A stretch of DNA of 64,000 nt, taken from NCBI RefSeq assembly GCF_010723305.1, contig NZ_BLKW01000004.1, positions 434,001 through 498,000 of the forward strand, given 5' to 3'. A program made the translations under genes and the position numbers. The first letter of the stretch is position 1, and each line of letters opens with the position of its first letter. Source of the DNA: Mycobacterium botniense. Lineage in GTDB: Bacteria; Actinomycetota; Actinomycetes; Mycobacteriales; Mycobacteriaceae. The notes beneath the pieces are model-generated. The model saw only the letters and a list, made by a program, of their open reading frames with translations, did no database searches and was not told the origin of the DNA. Positions 57,200 through 64,000 of the stretch are shown here, piece by piece.

Positions 57200-58303
57200 T
57201 TACGCGCTGGCGAAAGCGCACGACGGAAGTGTGAGCGGTAACTCCAACGCGCTGAGCAAACCTGGCGGGGCTGCCACGACATGCGGCACCGCGTTCACTA
57301 CCCGCATGGCGGTTGCGACCATTGCTCCTGCTCCGGCTTTCATTCCGGGGATGGCGGAGCGTTGCGGGTCACGCAGCGTGACAGCCAGGGTGCAATCAAT
57401 GTCCGGTTCACCCCGGACGACCACCCGGTAGGACAGATCACCCACGCCCTTCGGCCACTCCGGGGCGATGTCATGGGCCAACCGAGTGACATGTTCGATG
57501 ACGATGCGCTCACGCCCGGCAATCACGCCGATCGCCTTCATCCGCACAGCAGCACATGTCCCGGCCGCAACGGTTCCGAAAGCGACATCGAAGGTGCGGT
57601 TTGTCGTTCTGCGATCGAAGTATTCCCGCACTTCCTGCACTTCGGCGCCCAGGGCATCGGCGATTAAACGAAGTTGACCCTGCCACTCTCCAGCGATCGC
57701 GCCCGGAATGCTGACGAACGGCTGGAAGTCGAGCGGACGCCCGAATCCCAGTCCGTCCATCATGATGTCTGCCACGGCGTAGTCATCGTATAAGCCGATT
57801 TCGTAAGCATGGATCGACTCGACAACGTGAGATTGCGTCATCAGCACGAGCGGGAGGTAGTCGGCTGCGAACCCGGGCTCGATACCGGACGCGTAAAGCG
57901 AGGCCTGGCCCTTTTCTGCGGCGGCGGCGAGCTGCTCGCGCCAGCTAGACGGTTCATAAGCGGCAGGATTGATGAGCCGGGTGGTGCTCGTGGTGACGAC
58001 ATTGATACCGGCTTCCAGCAGCCGGACGTAATCCGGAATGGCGGCGGCGTCACGCTCGGGTGCGCTGGCGGCGTAGACCACGCAGTCCGGACGCAGGCCG
58101 ATCAGTGAATCAGCGTCGTTCGAGGCGGCGACACCGATGGGTTCGCCGTGGGCGAGTTCACCGGCATCCTTGCCCACCTTGTCGGGGGAATGGACCCATA
58201 CACCGACGAGTTCGAGATCGGGTCGACGCCGAATCGCCTGGATGGCGATCGACCCGATACCACCCGTCGCCCACACAACCACCCGGTGTGACTGTGATGG
58301 CAT
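57200..58303 (-). CDS. DapB-fold NAD(P)-dependent dehydrogenase, copy 1
   Basis: 367-residue protein with an N-terminal Rossmann fold (RVVVWATGGIGSIAIQAI) as in dihydrodipicolinate reductase and 2,4-diaminopentanoate dehydrogenase. The RPDLELVGVWVHSPDK segment and DCVVYAASAPERD follow. ATG 58303 has the strong site AGGTGGAGGAAC upstream; an extension to 58552 is unsupported. It is not the lysine-pathway DapB, being longer and different in the C-terminal domain. It is very similar to the gene at 59641. Substrate unknown; such proteins often occur in mycobacterial lipid or steroid catabolic clusters. Confidence 0.85.
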   Translation of the reverse strand: MPSQSHRVVVWATGGIGSIAIQAIRRRPDLELVGVWVHSPDKVGKDAGELAHGEPIGVAASNDADSLIGLRPDCVVYAASAPERDAAAIPDYVRLLEAGINVVTTSTTRLINPAAYEPSSWREQLAAAAEKGQASLYASGIEPGFAADYLPLVLMTQSHVVESIHAYEIGLYDDYAVADIMMDGLGFGRPLDFQPFVSIPGAIAGEWQGQLRLIADALGAEVQEVREYFDRRTTNRTFDVAFGTVAAGTCAAVRMKAIGVIAGRERIVIEHVTRLAHDIAPEWPKGVGDLSYRVVVRGEPDIDCTLAVTLRDPQRSAIPGMKAGAGAMVATAMRVVNAVPHVVAAPPGLLSALELPLTLPSCAFASA

Positions 58304-58630
58304 GCTGTTCCTCCACCTCAGATAATTGCGCCATCTCGGCCCGCAGCGCTGTGCCTGGCCATCGAAGCTACGATCACAACGACGAATCTCGCGGCAGTTC
58401 CCGGTCGAACCAGGGCGTTTCATCCAACCACCCTGACCCGTGAAACCGTTCCAGCCGAGCAGACCTAAATTTTGTTCCGACGAACCTATCAACGGCCGAA
58501 GCAGACGGTCAAGGGCTTCGGGACCCGCGATAGCTTCGTGCTGACCAAACATTAGGTTATAGTCTGCATAGTCTTAACGGAACTCCACCGAGGAAGCGCT
58601 TGCGGCACTCCGGCTCGAAAAGCGGCGTTG
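58304..58630. promoter_or_regulatory. Divergent promoter region with a short direct repeat
   Basis: 327 bases between the divergent DapB-like and luciferase-like genes. ATAGTCT occurs twice (58560-58566 and 58569-58575) in the AT-rich part, 56 bases before the monooxygenase start; GTTATAG there could include a -10. It may be a regulator site. No gene is seen. Confidence 0.4.
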
Positions 58631-59611
58631 ATGTTTACGCTTAGGTTCGACATGCGGGCGCCGGAAAAGCATGCTCGGCCGAGCGAGCTTTACGCCGCTG
58701 CACTGGAGATGTGCGCATGGGCCGAGACGCGCGGCGCCATTGCGGCTGTTCTCTCGGAGCATCATGGCACCGACGACGGGCACCTGCCGTCCCCGCTGAT
58801 ACTCGCCGCGGCGATCGCCTCACGGACCGAGCGGCTAGCGATAATTCTTGCCGCAGTTCCTATTCCGTTCTGGGACCCGGTCCGGCTCGCCGAAGAAATG
58901 AGCGTTTTAGATATCCTCAGCAACGGCCGCGTCAGCTATGCCTTCGGGATCGGCCATCGCCCTGAGGAATACCAGCATTTCGGGGTCGACATGCGTCGGC
59001 GTGGGCGGCTCGCTGACGAAAAGCTGGCCTTGTTGCTCGAGCTGCTCAAGGGTGAGCCGGTCGTCCACGAGGGCCGGCGGATCCACGTGACGCCCCGATG
59101 CGTGACCGCGGGCGGGCCGCCCATCATGCTCGCGGGTGGCAGCCCGGCTGCGGTCAAGCGGGCGGCGAAGTACGGACTTGGATTTATCTCACAGACGAAT
59201 TCTCTTGCACTGAAGGAGCTTTACGAGTCGGCGTGCCACGCCCACGGACACGCCCCTGGCTTTACGCAGTTCCCCGACACTAGCGCGCCGACCACGGTGT
59301 TTGTCGCTGACGAGCTGGACCGCGCATGGAACGAGCTGGGGCCATATCTGCTTCACGACGCACTGACGGCGGCGGCTTACCGGCACGGTGACGACACGGT
59401 GGCCAGCATTTCCCGTGCCAAAACTGTGCCTGAGTTGCGAGCCGCTGAGGGCCCCTACCGCATCTTCACGACTGACGACGCGGTCGCTTACATGCGGGGC
59501 GGTCGCAGCTTGCCGCTGGTGCCGCTGTGCGGCGGGATTCCGCCCAGCCTGGCCTGGCCCTATCTCGAGCGGGCGGTGTCGGCATCAGCACGAGCACACC
59601 AAAACAGCTGA
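58631..59611 (+). CDS. Luciferase-like (LLM) flavin-dependent monooxygenase
   Basis: 326-residue TIM-barrel oxidoreductase of the bacterial luciferase family. It has AAALEMCAWAETRGAIAAVLSEHH, the barrel strand RLAIILAAVPIPFWDPVRLAEEMSVLDILSNGRVSYAFGIG and PPIMLAGGSPAAVKRAAKYGLGF. Such enzymes use F420 or FMN; which one cannot be decided. ATG 58631 is preferred over the adjacent TTG 58628. It is 29 bases ahead of the second DapB-like gene, so the two are probably cotranscribed and may act in sequence. Confidence 0.9.
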   Translation: MFTLRFDMRAPEKHARPSELYAAALEMCAWAETRGAIAAVLSEHHGTDDGHLPSPLILAAAIASRTERLAIILAAVPIPFWDPVRLAEEMSVLDILSNGRVSYAFGIGHRPEEYQHFGVDMRRRGRLADEKLALLLELLKGEPVVHEGRRIHVTPRCVTAGGPPIMLAGGSPAAVKRAAKYGLGFISQTNSLALKELYESACHAHGHAPGFTQFPDTSAPTTVFVADELDRAWNELGPYLLHDALTAAAYRHGDDTVASISRAKTVPELRAAEGPYRIFTTDDAVAYMRGGRSLPLVPLCGGIPPSLAWPYLERAVSASARAHQNS

Positions 59612-59640
59612 GGAGCGACGGGAACGGTCGAGGAGATCAT

Positions 59641-60717
59641 ATGGCCCACGATCCCATTCGTGTTGTGGTGTGGTCGACCGGAGGTGTCGGCTCGATCGCC
59701 ATCGACGCAATCCGGCGTAGGCCCGACCTCGAACTCGTTGGTGTCTGGGTACATTCACCGGAAAAAGTCGGACGCGACGCGGGTGAGCTCGCCGGCGGCA
59801 CAGCGATCGGCGTGGCGGCCACCAACGATGCCGACGCGCTCCTCGCGCTACAGCCGGACTGCGTGGTGTATGCCGCGAGCGGTCCGCAGCGCGACGCCGA
59901 CGCGGTACCCGACTATCTGCGGTTGCTCCGGGCCGGGATCAACATCGTGTCGACGACGTCAACGAGTCTGGTCTACCCACCGGCGTACTTTGCGCCCGAC
60001 TGGCGCGATCAGCTCGCAGCGGCGGCGGCGTCCGGCAACGCTTCGTTCTACGCATCGGGCATTTTCCCGGGATTCGGGTCCGACCAGCTGGCGCTTGTCT
60101 TGACGACACAGTCGAAATCGATCCGCACCGTGAAGGCCACCGAGGTGGCGCTTAACGACCACTACCCGGTGGCCAGCGTCATGATGGATGGGATGGGATT
60201 TGGCCGGCCTCTTGATTTCGACCCGATGTTAAAGACTCCGGGTTTTATCGAAATAGCTTGGAGTGCACCGATTCATCTGATCGCCGAAGGTCTCGGAGTC
60301 AAAGTGACCGAAATACGAGGGTCACTGGACCGCCGGGTGACCGACCGCGATATCGATGTGGCGTTCGGCACGGTCAAAGCAGGGACATGCGGGGCAGTCT
60401 GCACCCGGGCGGCTGGTGTCGTCGGGGGCCACGAAGCGATCGTGATCGAGCACATCATCCGGATGGCCCGCGACGTGGCACCCGACTGGTTGAGCTCTGA
60501 ACACGACGCCACTTACCGCGTCGACATCGAGGGCGACCCCGATATCCACTGCGCCATGACCCTCGGCGACGCCCAGGGCCACGGCGCGGGCCGGGGAGCG
60601 ATGGCGGCCACCACAATGCGTGTCGTCAACGCGGTTCCCTACGTGGTGGAAGCACCCGCGGGACTCCTCAGTTCGCTCGATCTGCCGATAACACTGCCCC
60701 GGCACGCCCTGGAGTGA
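59641..60717 (+). CDS. DapB-fold NAD(P)-dependent dehydrogenase, copy 2
   Basis: 358 residues, a clear paralogue of the gene at 57200-58303. The N-terminus IRVVVWSTGGVGSIAIDAI, RPDLELVGVWVHSPEKVGRD and DCVVYAASGPQRDADAVPDYLRLLRAGIN align almost residue for residue. ATG 59641 follows GAGGAGATCAT. It is cotranscribed with the monooxygenase. The two copies diverge in the central domain (for example PAYFAPDWRDQLAAAAASG against PAAYEPSSWREQLAAAAEKG), consistent with separate substrates. Confidence 0.86.
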   Translation: MAHDPIRVVVWSTGGVGSIAIDAIRRRPDLELVGVWVHSPEKVGRDAGELAGGTAIGVAATNDADALLALQPDCVVYAASGPQRDADAVPDYLRLLRAGINIVSTTSTSLVYPPAYFAPDWRDQLAAAAASGNASFYASGIFPGFGSDQLALVLTTQSKSIRTVKATEVALNDHYPVASVMMDGMGFGRPLDFDPMLKTPGFIEIAWSAPIHLIAEGLGVKVTEIRGSLDRRVTDRDIDVAFGTVKAGTCGAVCTRAAGVVGGHEAIVIEHIIRMARDVAPDWLSSEHDATYRVDIEGDPDIHCAMTLGDAQGHGAGRGAMAATTMRVVNAVPYVVEAPAGLLSSLDLPITLPRHALE

Positions 60718-60820
60718 GCAACCCTCAGGGAGACCGCCGAGCTTGTGCGCGGGCTGGGATGTCCAGACTGTAGGCGCGCATCTGGGCGCGTGCTCGCCGG
60801 GCCGGCCGGGACGATGACGG

Positions 60821-61663
60821 CTACGTCAGCGATACCCGGCCCATGATCAGGTCGATGATCGGCTTACCGGGCGCGAAAGAGCCCGTCATCGACGACATCA
60901 CGTGTCCGTTGTCGACGAGAAGGTTGACACCGCTGATGCCGCCGGCGGCGTCACTGTTGAGAAAGACCATCGCGTTGGCCATCTGCTGCGGTGTGTGGAT
61001 CTCGCAGCCGGTGGCATCCCGGTAGTCCTGAGCGAAGGTCAGCCACAAATCGGCATTCGCCCGGGCGAGCGGTGTGTCGGTCGGGCCCGGGCAGATCGCG
61101 TTGATGCGTACACCCTTGGCCATGAACGGGTAGGCCTTCATCGCGACATATGCATTGATTACCTGTTTGCTGAAGCCGTAATGGATGATCCCTTCGGGCT
61201 CATGAGCCTTGACCCAGGCGTCGGCCGACTCGTAGTCGGGTGTCGCCAGGAATTCCTGCAGCCGCGGCAGATCGTTCTCCCAACCGATACCGCCCACCGA
61301 GGAGATAAAGCAGATCGCTGAGCCGCGGGGAAGCCGGCCGTCGGCCAGCAATGTCTCGATCAGATGGCGGTGGCCGATGAAATTGACCCGCATCAGCTTC
61401 GGTCCGTCGGCCACGCCGGCCGCCGAGAAGATGGCATGAACCGGTCCGTCGATCTGCTCAAGAGCCGCGTCGATCGACGAGCGGTCGGCCAGATCCACCT
61501 GCACCGATTGCGCGACCTCATACGCCACCGGCGCGTAGTCCATCACGATCGCCTCGGCGCCGAGCGCCGCTGCGGTCTGGGCGGCGGCAGCGCCCATGCC
61601 CGTGGCGCCGCCAACGACAAGTACCCGCTTGCCGTCATACCGGAACTGCTCGATGCCGGTCAT
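60821..61663 (-). CDS. Short-chain dehydrogenase/reductase
   Basis: 280-residue Rossmann oxidoreductase. The cofactor motif is GGATGMG near residues 18-24. The catalytic Ser is in CFISSVGGIGWEND, and Tyr and Lys in IIHYGFSKQVINAY. INAICPGPTDTPLARA is the usual SDR motif after the active site. Similar to 3-alpha-hydroxysteroid dehydrogenase/carbonyl reductase-type SDRs, but the substrate is unknown. ATG 61663 follows AGAGAGGACGAG; an upstream in-frame GTG at 61765 adds an unconserved leader. It converges with the DapB-like gene. Confidence 0.9.
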   Translation of the reverse strand: MTGIEQFRYDGKRVLVVGGATGMGAAAAQTAAALGAEAIVMDYAPVAYEVAQSVQVDLADRSSIDAALEQIDGPVHAIFSAAGVADGPKLMRVNFIGHRHLIETLLADGRLPRGSAICFISSVGGIGWENDLPRLQEFLATPDYESADAWVKAHEPEGIIHYGFSKQVINAYVAMKAYPFMAKGVRINAICPGPTDTPLARANADLWLTFAQDYRDATGCEIHTPQQMANAMVFLNSDAAGGISGVNLLVDNGHVMSSMTGSFAPGKPIIDLIMGRVSLT

Positions 61664-61731
61664 CGCTCGTCCTCTCTGTTCGGTGGCCAGCGGAGGGCCC
61701 GAAAGCACTGTACGCAGAACATATATTTGGT

Positions 61732-61887
61732 TCAATAGGTGGCGCCCGCCAAGTTGATGACCCACCGTGCGTCGCGGCCGTCTGCCCAGCCGCCCTCATC
61801 GGCCTCGGCCATCGCCGCGCACACCCCGCTCCTGGCCGACTCAAAGCGCCGCGAGGCCGCAGTGCCCGGGCATTCACGGATCAGCAC
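61732..61887 (-). CDS. Possible 51-residue small protein
   Basis: From GTG 61885-61887 the frame reads VLIRECPGTAASRRFESARS, continues through CAAMAEADEGGWADGRDARW and ends VINLAGATY. It starts 8 bases beyond the TetR stop on the same strand. No family is recognised. It could be a real small gene or the C-terminal remnant of a larger one. Confidence 0.3.
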   Translation of the reverse strand: MLIRECPGTAASRRFESARSGVCAAMAEADEGGWADGRDARWVINLAGATY

Positions 61888-61895
61888 ACTGCCGG

Positions 61896-63269
61896 CTAGG
61901 CCTTTCGGCAGGCGGCTCCCCGCAGCACCGTGTCACGGGCGTGAATCAGCGCGGCGCGCTTGCCGATCGCGTCGATGATGTTCTGCGGCATCCACAACAC
62001 ATCGATCACACACCGCGACAGCATCGCGGTCGAAGGAGCGTCAACACGAATGTCTCCAGATCGGATTCCTTCGGACAACAGCGATTTCAGCTGCCGCATG
62101 CGGGTGGCGAAGGCCAGGCCCGGGTTGGGGGTGTTGGGCGGAGACTGTCGCATCCAGGCCAGCTGAATCTTCCACTCGTCGCGAAAGCGGTCCAAGGCAT
62201 TGATGTCGATCCAGCTCAACGCATCCAGCTTCTCGATCGACGTCGAATCCGAGCGCAGCACGCTGACGAATCCCGCCCCGACCTTCTCGCCGAAGGATCG
62301 CATGATCGATGCGAGCAGCTCCTCCTTGGAGCCGATCAGCCGGTAAACCGTACCGGTGCCCAGCCCTGCAGCGGCCGCGATATCCCTGATGGTGGTGACT
62401 TCGTAGCCCCGGCGGCCGAATTCGGCGCGTGCCACCGCCCGAACATGGGCTGCCTTGTCGTCCGGGTCGGCTTGGTGTTCGTCAGGCCACGTGTCGATAA
62501 CGGCGTTGGCGGCGGCGAGGGCATTGGAGCGGTCCAGTTTCGCGTCGGAGGGCGAGCGACTGGCCAGACCCCCCAAAATGATCTGGCACATCAACGTGGC
62601 CACCTGGTCGGCGGGGGCGTTTTGCCGGATGACATCAAGACCGATGTGCAACATGGACTGACAGATCCGGTCGGCCAGCGTCGAAAGGTCGATGTCGGAT
62701 CTGATGTAGCCACTCCAGCGGCCGGCCCGCAGTGTTTGTAGCATCGCCTGGTGGATGGCGGTCGGGGGACGCTGCACCAGCTGCATCAGCTCCGGGTTGG
62801 CGCTGGGTGCCTCGTGAAACGACATCGCGAGTGCGGCACTGTGCCGAACGGCGCATTTCGCGATGGCCGATCCCAGCTGCACGATCTTCTCAGACACCGG
62901 GCGTGAGTCGGCGTCGTCCAGCCGCTGCTGGGCGGCTTCACCGATGCGATCCAGGTCGGCGTGATAGCGCTGCAGCAACTCGACGAGGATCGCCTCTTTG
63001 GATTCGAAATGGTGGTAGAGGCTTCCCGGCAGGATTCCCGCAGCGTCGGCGATCTCCTGCAGCGAGGTGCGCAGACCGGAGGACGCGAACAGCGAAGCCG
63101 CAGTCTGAAGTATCTCCGATCGGCGCGTGCCGTCTGCTTCCCGGTAGGGAGACGACTGGGCGGCCGCTCCGATGTCGGGTGCGTTCAGACGCGCGGATTC
63201 GTGGGAGCCTGAAGCCTCAGGTGGATGTTGAAGCGCCACAACACCTCCATGGCTATCGACTCCTGTCAT
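61896..63269 (-). CDS. Regulator with two TetR-type DNA-binding domains in one chain
   Basis: 457 residues. The first TetR helix-turn-helix is at about 50-95 (TAASLFASSGLRTSLQEIAD through GSLYHHFESKEAILVELL), followed by a ligand domain to ~255. A second lies at about 272-317 (ARAEFGRRGYEVTTIRDIAA through TGTVYRLIGSKEELL), followed by another effector domain. A single polypeptide could therefore act as a covalent pseudo-dimer. The ATG at 63269 is one choice; a GTG at 63239 with GGAGGT upstream is possible. It probably controls the surrounding oxidoreductase genes. Confidence 0.88.
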   Translation of the reverse strand: MTGVDSHGGVVALQHPPEASGSHESARLNAPDIGAAAQSSPYREADGTRRSEILQTAASLFASSGLRTSLQEIADAAGILPGSLYHHFESKEAILVELLQRYHADLDRIGEAAQQRLDDADSRPVSEKIVQLGSAIAKCAVRHSAALAMSFHEAPSANPELMQLVQRPPTAIHQAMLQTLRAGRWSGYIRSDIDLSTLADRICQSMLHIGLDVIRQNAPADQVATLMCQIILGGLASRSPSDAKLDRSNALAAANAVIDTWPDEHQADPDDKAAHVRAVARAEFGRRGYEVTTIRDIAAAAGLGTGTVYRLIGSKEELLASIMRSFGEKVGAGFVSVLRSDSTSIEKLDALSWIDINALDRFRDEWKIQLAWMRQSPPNTPNPGLAFATRMRQLKSLLSEGIRSGDIRVDAPSTAMLSRCVIDVLWMPQNIIDAIGKRAALIHARDTVLRGAACRKA

Positions 63270-63275
63270 CGGCGG

Positions 63276-63297
63276 CGTAACCGAACATTTGTTAACG
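63276..63297. promoter_or_regulatory. Imperfect palindrome upstream of the double-TetR gene
   Basis: CGTAAC (63276-63281) and GTTAACG (63291-63297) form inverted arms around a 9-base centre, 7-28 bases before the regulator start and near the adjacent divergent/convergent gap. Position and shape fit an autoregulatory TetR operator; inference only. Confidence 0.35.
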
Positions 63298-63375
63298 CTA
63301 CCAGACCGGGCGGGTCATCCCGGTAAGTTGAAGCGACCGACCAGCCGGCGGACGGTCGCCGTCTCTGCTGCCGTT

Positions 63376-64000
63376 CTACAGGGCTGGGCCATCCCAGCGG
63401 TCGAGGGCGACCACTTCGCTGAGGGGTCGCCGACTCGCCGGCTGGAAGCGCGTACCGTGACGCAGACGGCCGATCGGGAGCAGGCATCCCTGCACGTAAC
63501 TGGCCGGGATGCCAAGCAGCTCGCGGACGGTGTTTTCGTGATGAAGGTGCAGCGTTGTCACACAAGTCCCATAACCGCGGGTGTGCAAAGCGAGCTGGAA
63601 GTTCCACACCGCGGGGAAGATCGACCCGTACAGCGTCGCCCGGTAAAACGACTCGTCGCCCTCGATGCGAGGCAGATAGGGCTCATAACAAGGGATCACG
63701 AGCGTCGGCACCTTCGCCATGTTCTCGACGAGCCACTCGGTCGACGACATCAGACGTCTGCCGGGAGTATCGGCCGGCAACAAGTTGGCGACCAGCTGCC
63801 CGCCTACTCTGCGCAGGTATGCCTGTCGGTACAGCGCGGCGATCTTCTCCCGCAGCGCCGGGTCAAAGATGACCAGCCACCGCCAGGACTGCTGATTGGA
63901 GCCGTTGGCGGCTTGCAAACCGATGCGCAGGCACTCGCGGATGTCACCACGGTCAACTGGCGCGTCGAGGTCGAGCGACGTACGCGCCGATCGGGTGGCG
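63376..64000 (-). CDS. Nitroreductase-family protein, 5' end outside the window
   Basis: The frame is open to the window edge (ATRSARTSLDLDAPVDRGDI then RECLRIGLQAANGSNQQSWR). GLQAANGSNQQSWRW is the FMN phosphate-binding region, GSIFPAVWNFQLALHTRGYGTCVTT the central helix and PIGRLRHGTRFQPASRRPLSEVVALDRWDG the C-terminus. It is the same subfamily as the gene at 55667. The start lies beyond 64000. It is separated from the TetR-type gene by about 106 bases on the same strand. Confidence 0.88.
   Translation of the reverse strand, partial: ATRSARTSLDLDAPVDRGDIRECLRIGLQAANGSNQQSWRWLVIFDPALREKIAALYRQAYLRRVGGQLVANLLPADTPGRRLMSSTEWLVENMAKVPTLVIPCYEPYLPRIEGDESFYRATLYGSIFPAVWNFQLALHTRGYGTCVTTLHLHHENTVRELLGIPASYVQGCLLPIGRLRHGTRFQPASRRPLSEVVALDRWDGPAL

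Overview
The window is chromosome from a slow-growing Mycobacterium. The order thrC-thrB-rho ... rpmE-prfA-prmC-tsaC-wecA-atp operon-murA-rrn, and then nucS-fadA4-glgB-glgE-glgP-dinG-pncB-clpS-mec-cysO-cysM-murI-rph-rdgB-lprD, follows the M. tuberculosis segment Rv1295 to Rv1343c almost gene by gene. GC is high, GTG starts are common, and there is a PGRS glycine-repeat protein. The ATP synthase c subunit has Met at position 63 where most mycobacteria have Ala. From recall this is the natural bedaquiline-insensitivity residue of M. xenopi, M. shimoidei and M. novocastrense. With the 16S sequence it points to the M. xenopi group; species assignment is an inference.

Layout. 1-8.97 kb: threonine synthesis (thrC partial, thrB), rho, a FadD-type acyl-CoA ligase inserted relative to M. 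tuberculosis, then rpmE-prfA-prmC-tsaC (ribosome, release factor and its methylase, tRNA t6A). 9.0-18.9 kb: wecA (arabinogalactan linker) and the F1Fo ATP synthase operon atpI-B-E-F-H-A-G-D-C with its mycobacterial b-delta fusion, then a DUF2550 gene. 18.9-26.2 kb: cobalamin adenosyltransferase (minus strand), murA, and a 16S-23S-5S operon with a clear promoter, boxA-like leader and terminator.

26.2-31.06 kb is accessory DNA. It sits where M. tuberculosis has ogt-alkA. It holds an AT-richer gene-poor stretch, a secreted PGRS protein with no PE domain, a complete and apparently recent ISL3-family insertion (imperfect terminal repeats, perfect 8-bp target duplication, a perfect 16-bp hairpin abutting the transposase start codon) and frameshifted remnants of two IS3-type transposases. 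31.06-55.3 kb returns to the core: a membrane class III adenylyl cyclase, nucS mismatch endonuclease, methylmalonyl-CoA epimerase, thiolase, thioredoxin-like co-chaperone, the GlgB-GlgE-GlgP alpha-glucan genes, dinG, pncB, clpS, the Mec-CysO-CysM cysteine pathway, rhomboid, murI, a cAMP phosphodiesterase-type hydrolase, rph, rdgB and lprD.

At tRNA-Leu(UAG), 55.4 kb, synteny with M. tuberculosis ends: the mycobactin mbt-2 genes expected next are absent. In their place is a redox/catabolic gene set: two nitroreductase-like proteins, two closely related DapB-fold dehydrogenases flanking a luciferase-like monooxygenase, a short-chain dehydrogenase, a small lipoprotein, and a regulator with two TetR DNA-binding domains in one chain. 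Its substrate is unknown. This is the most likely place for undescribed biology here, but nothing in the window proves a new system. No CRISPR array, prophage or toxin-antitoxin module was recognised.
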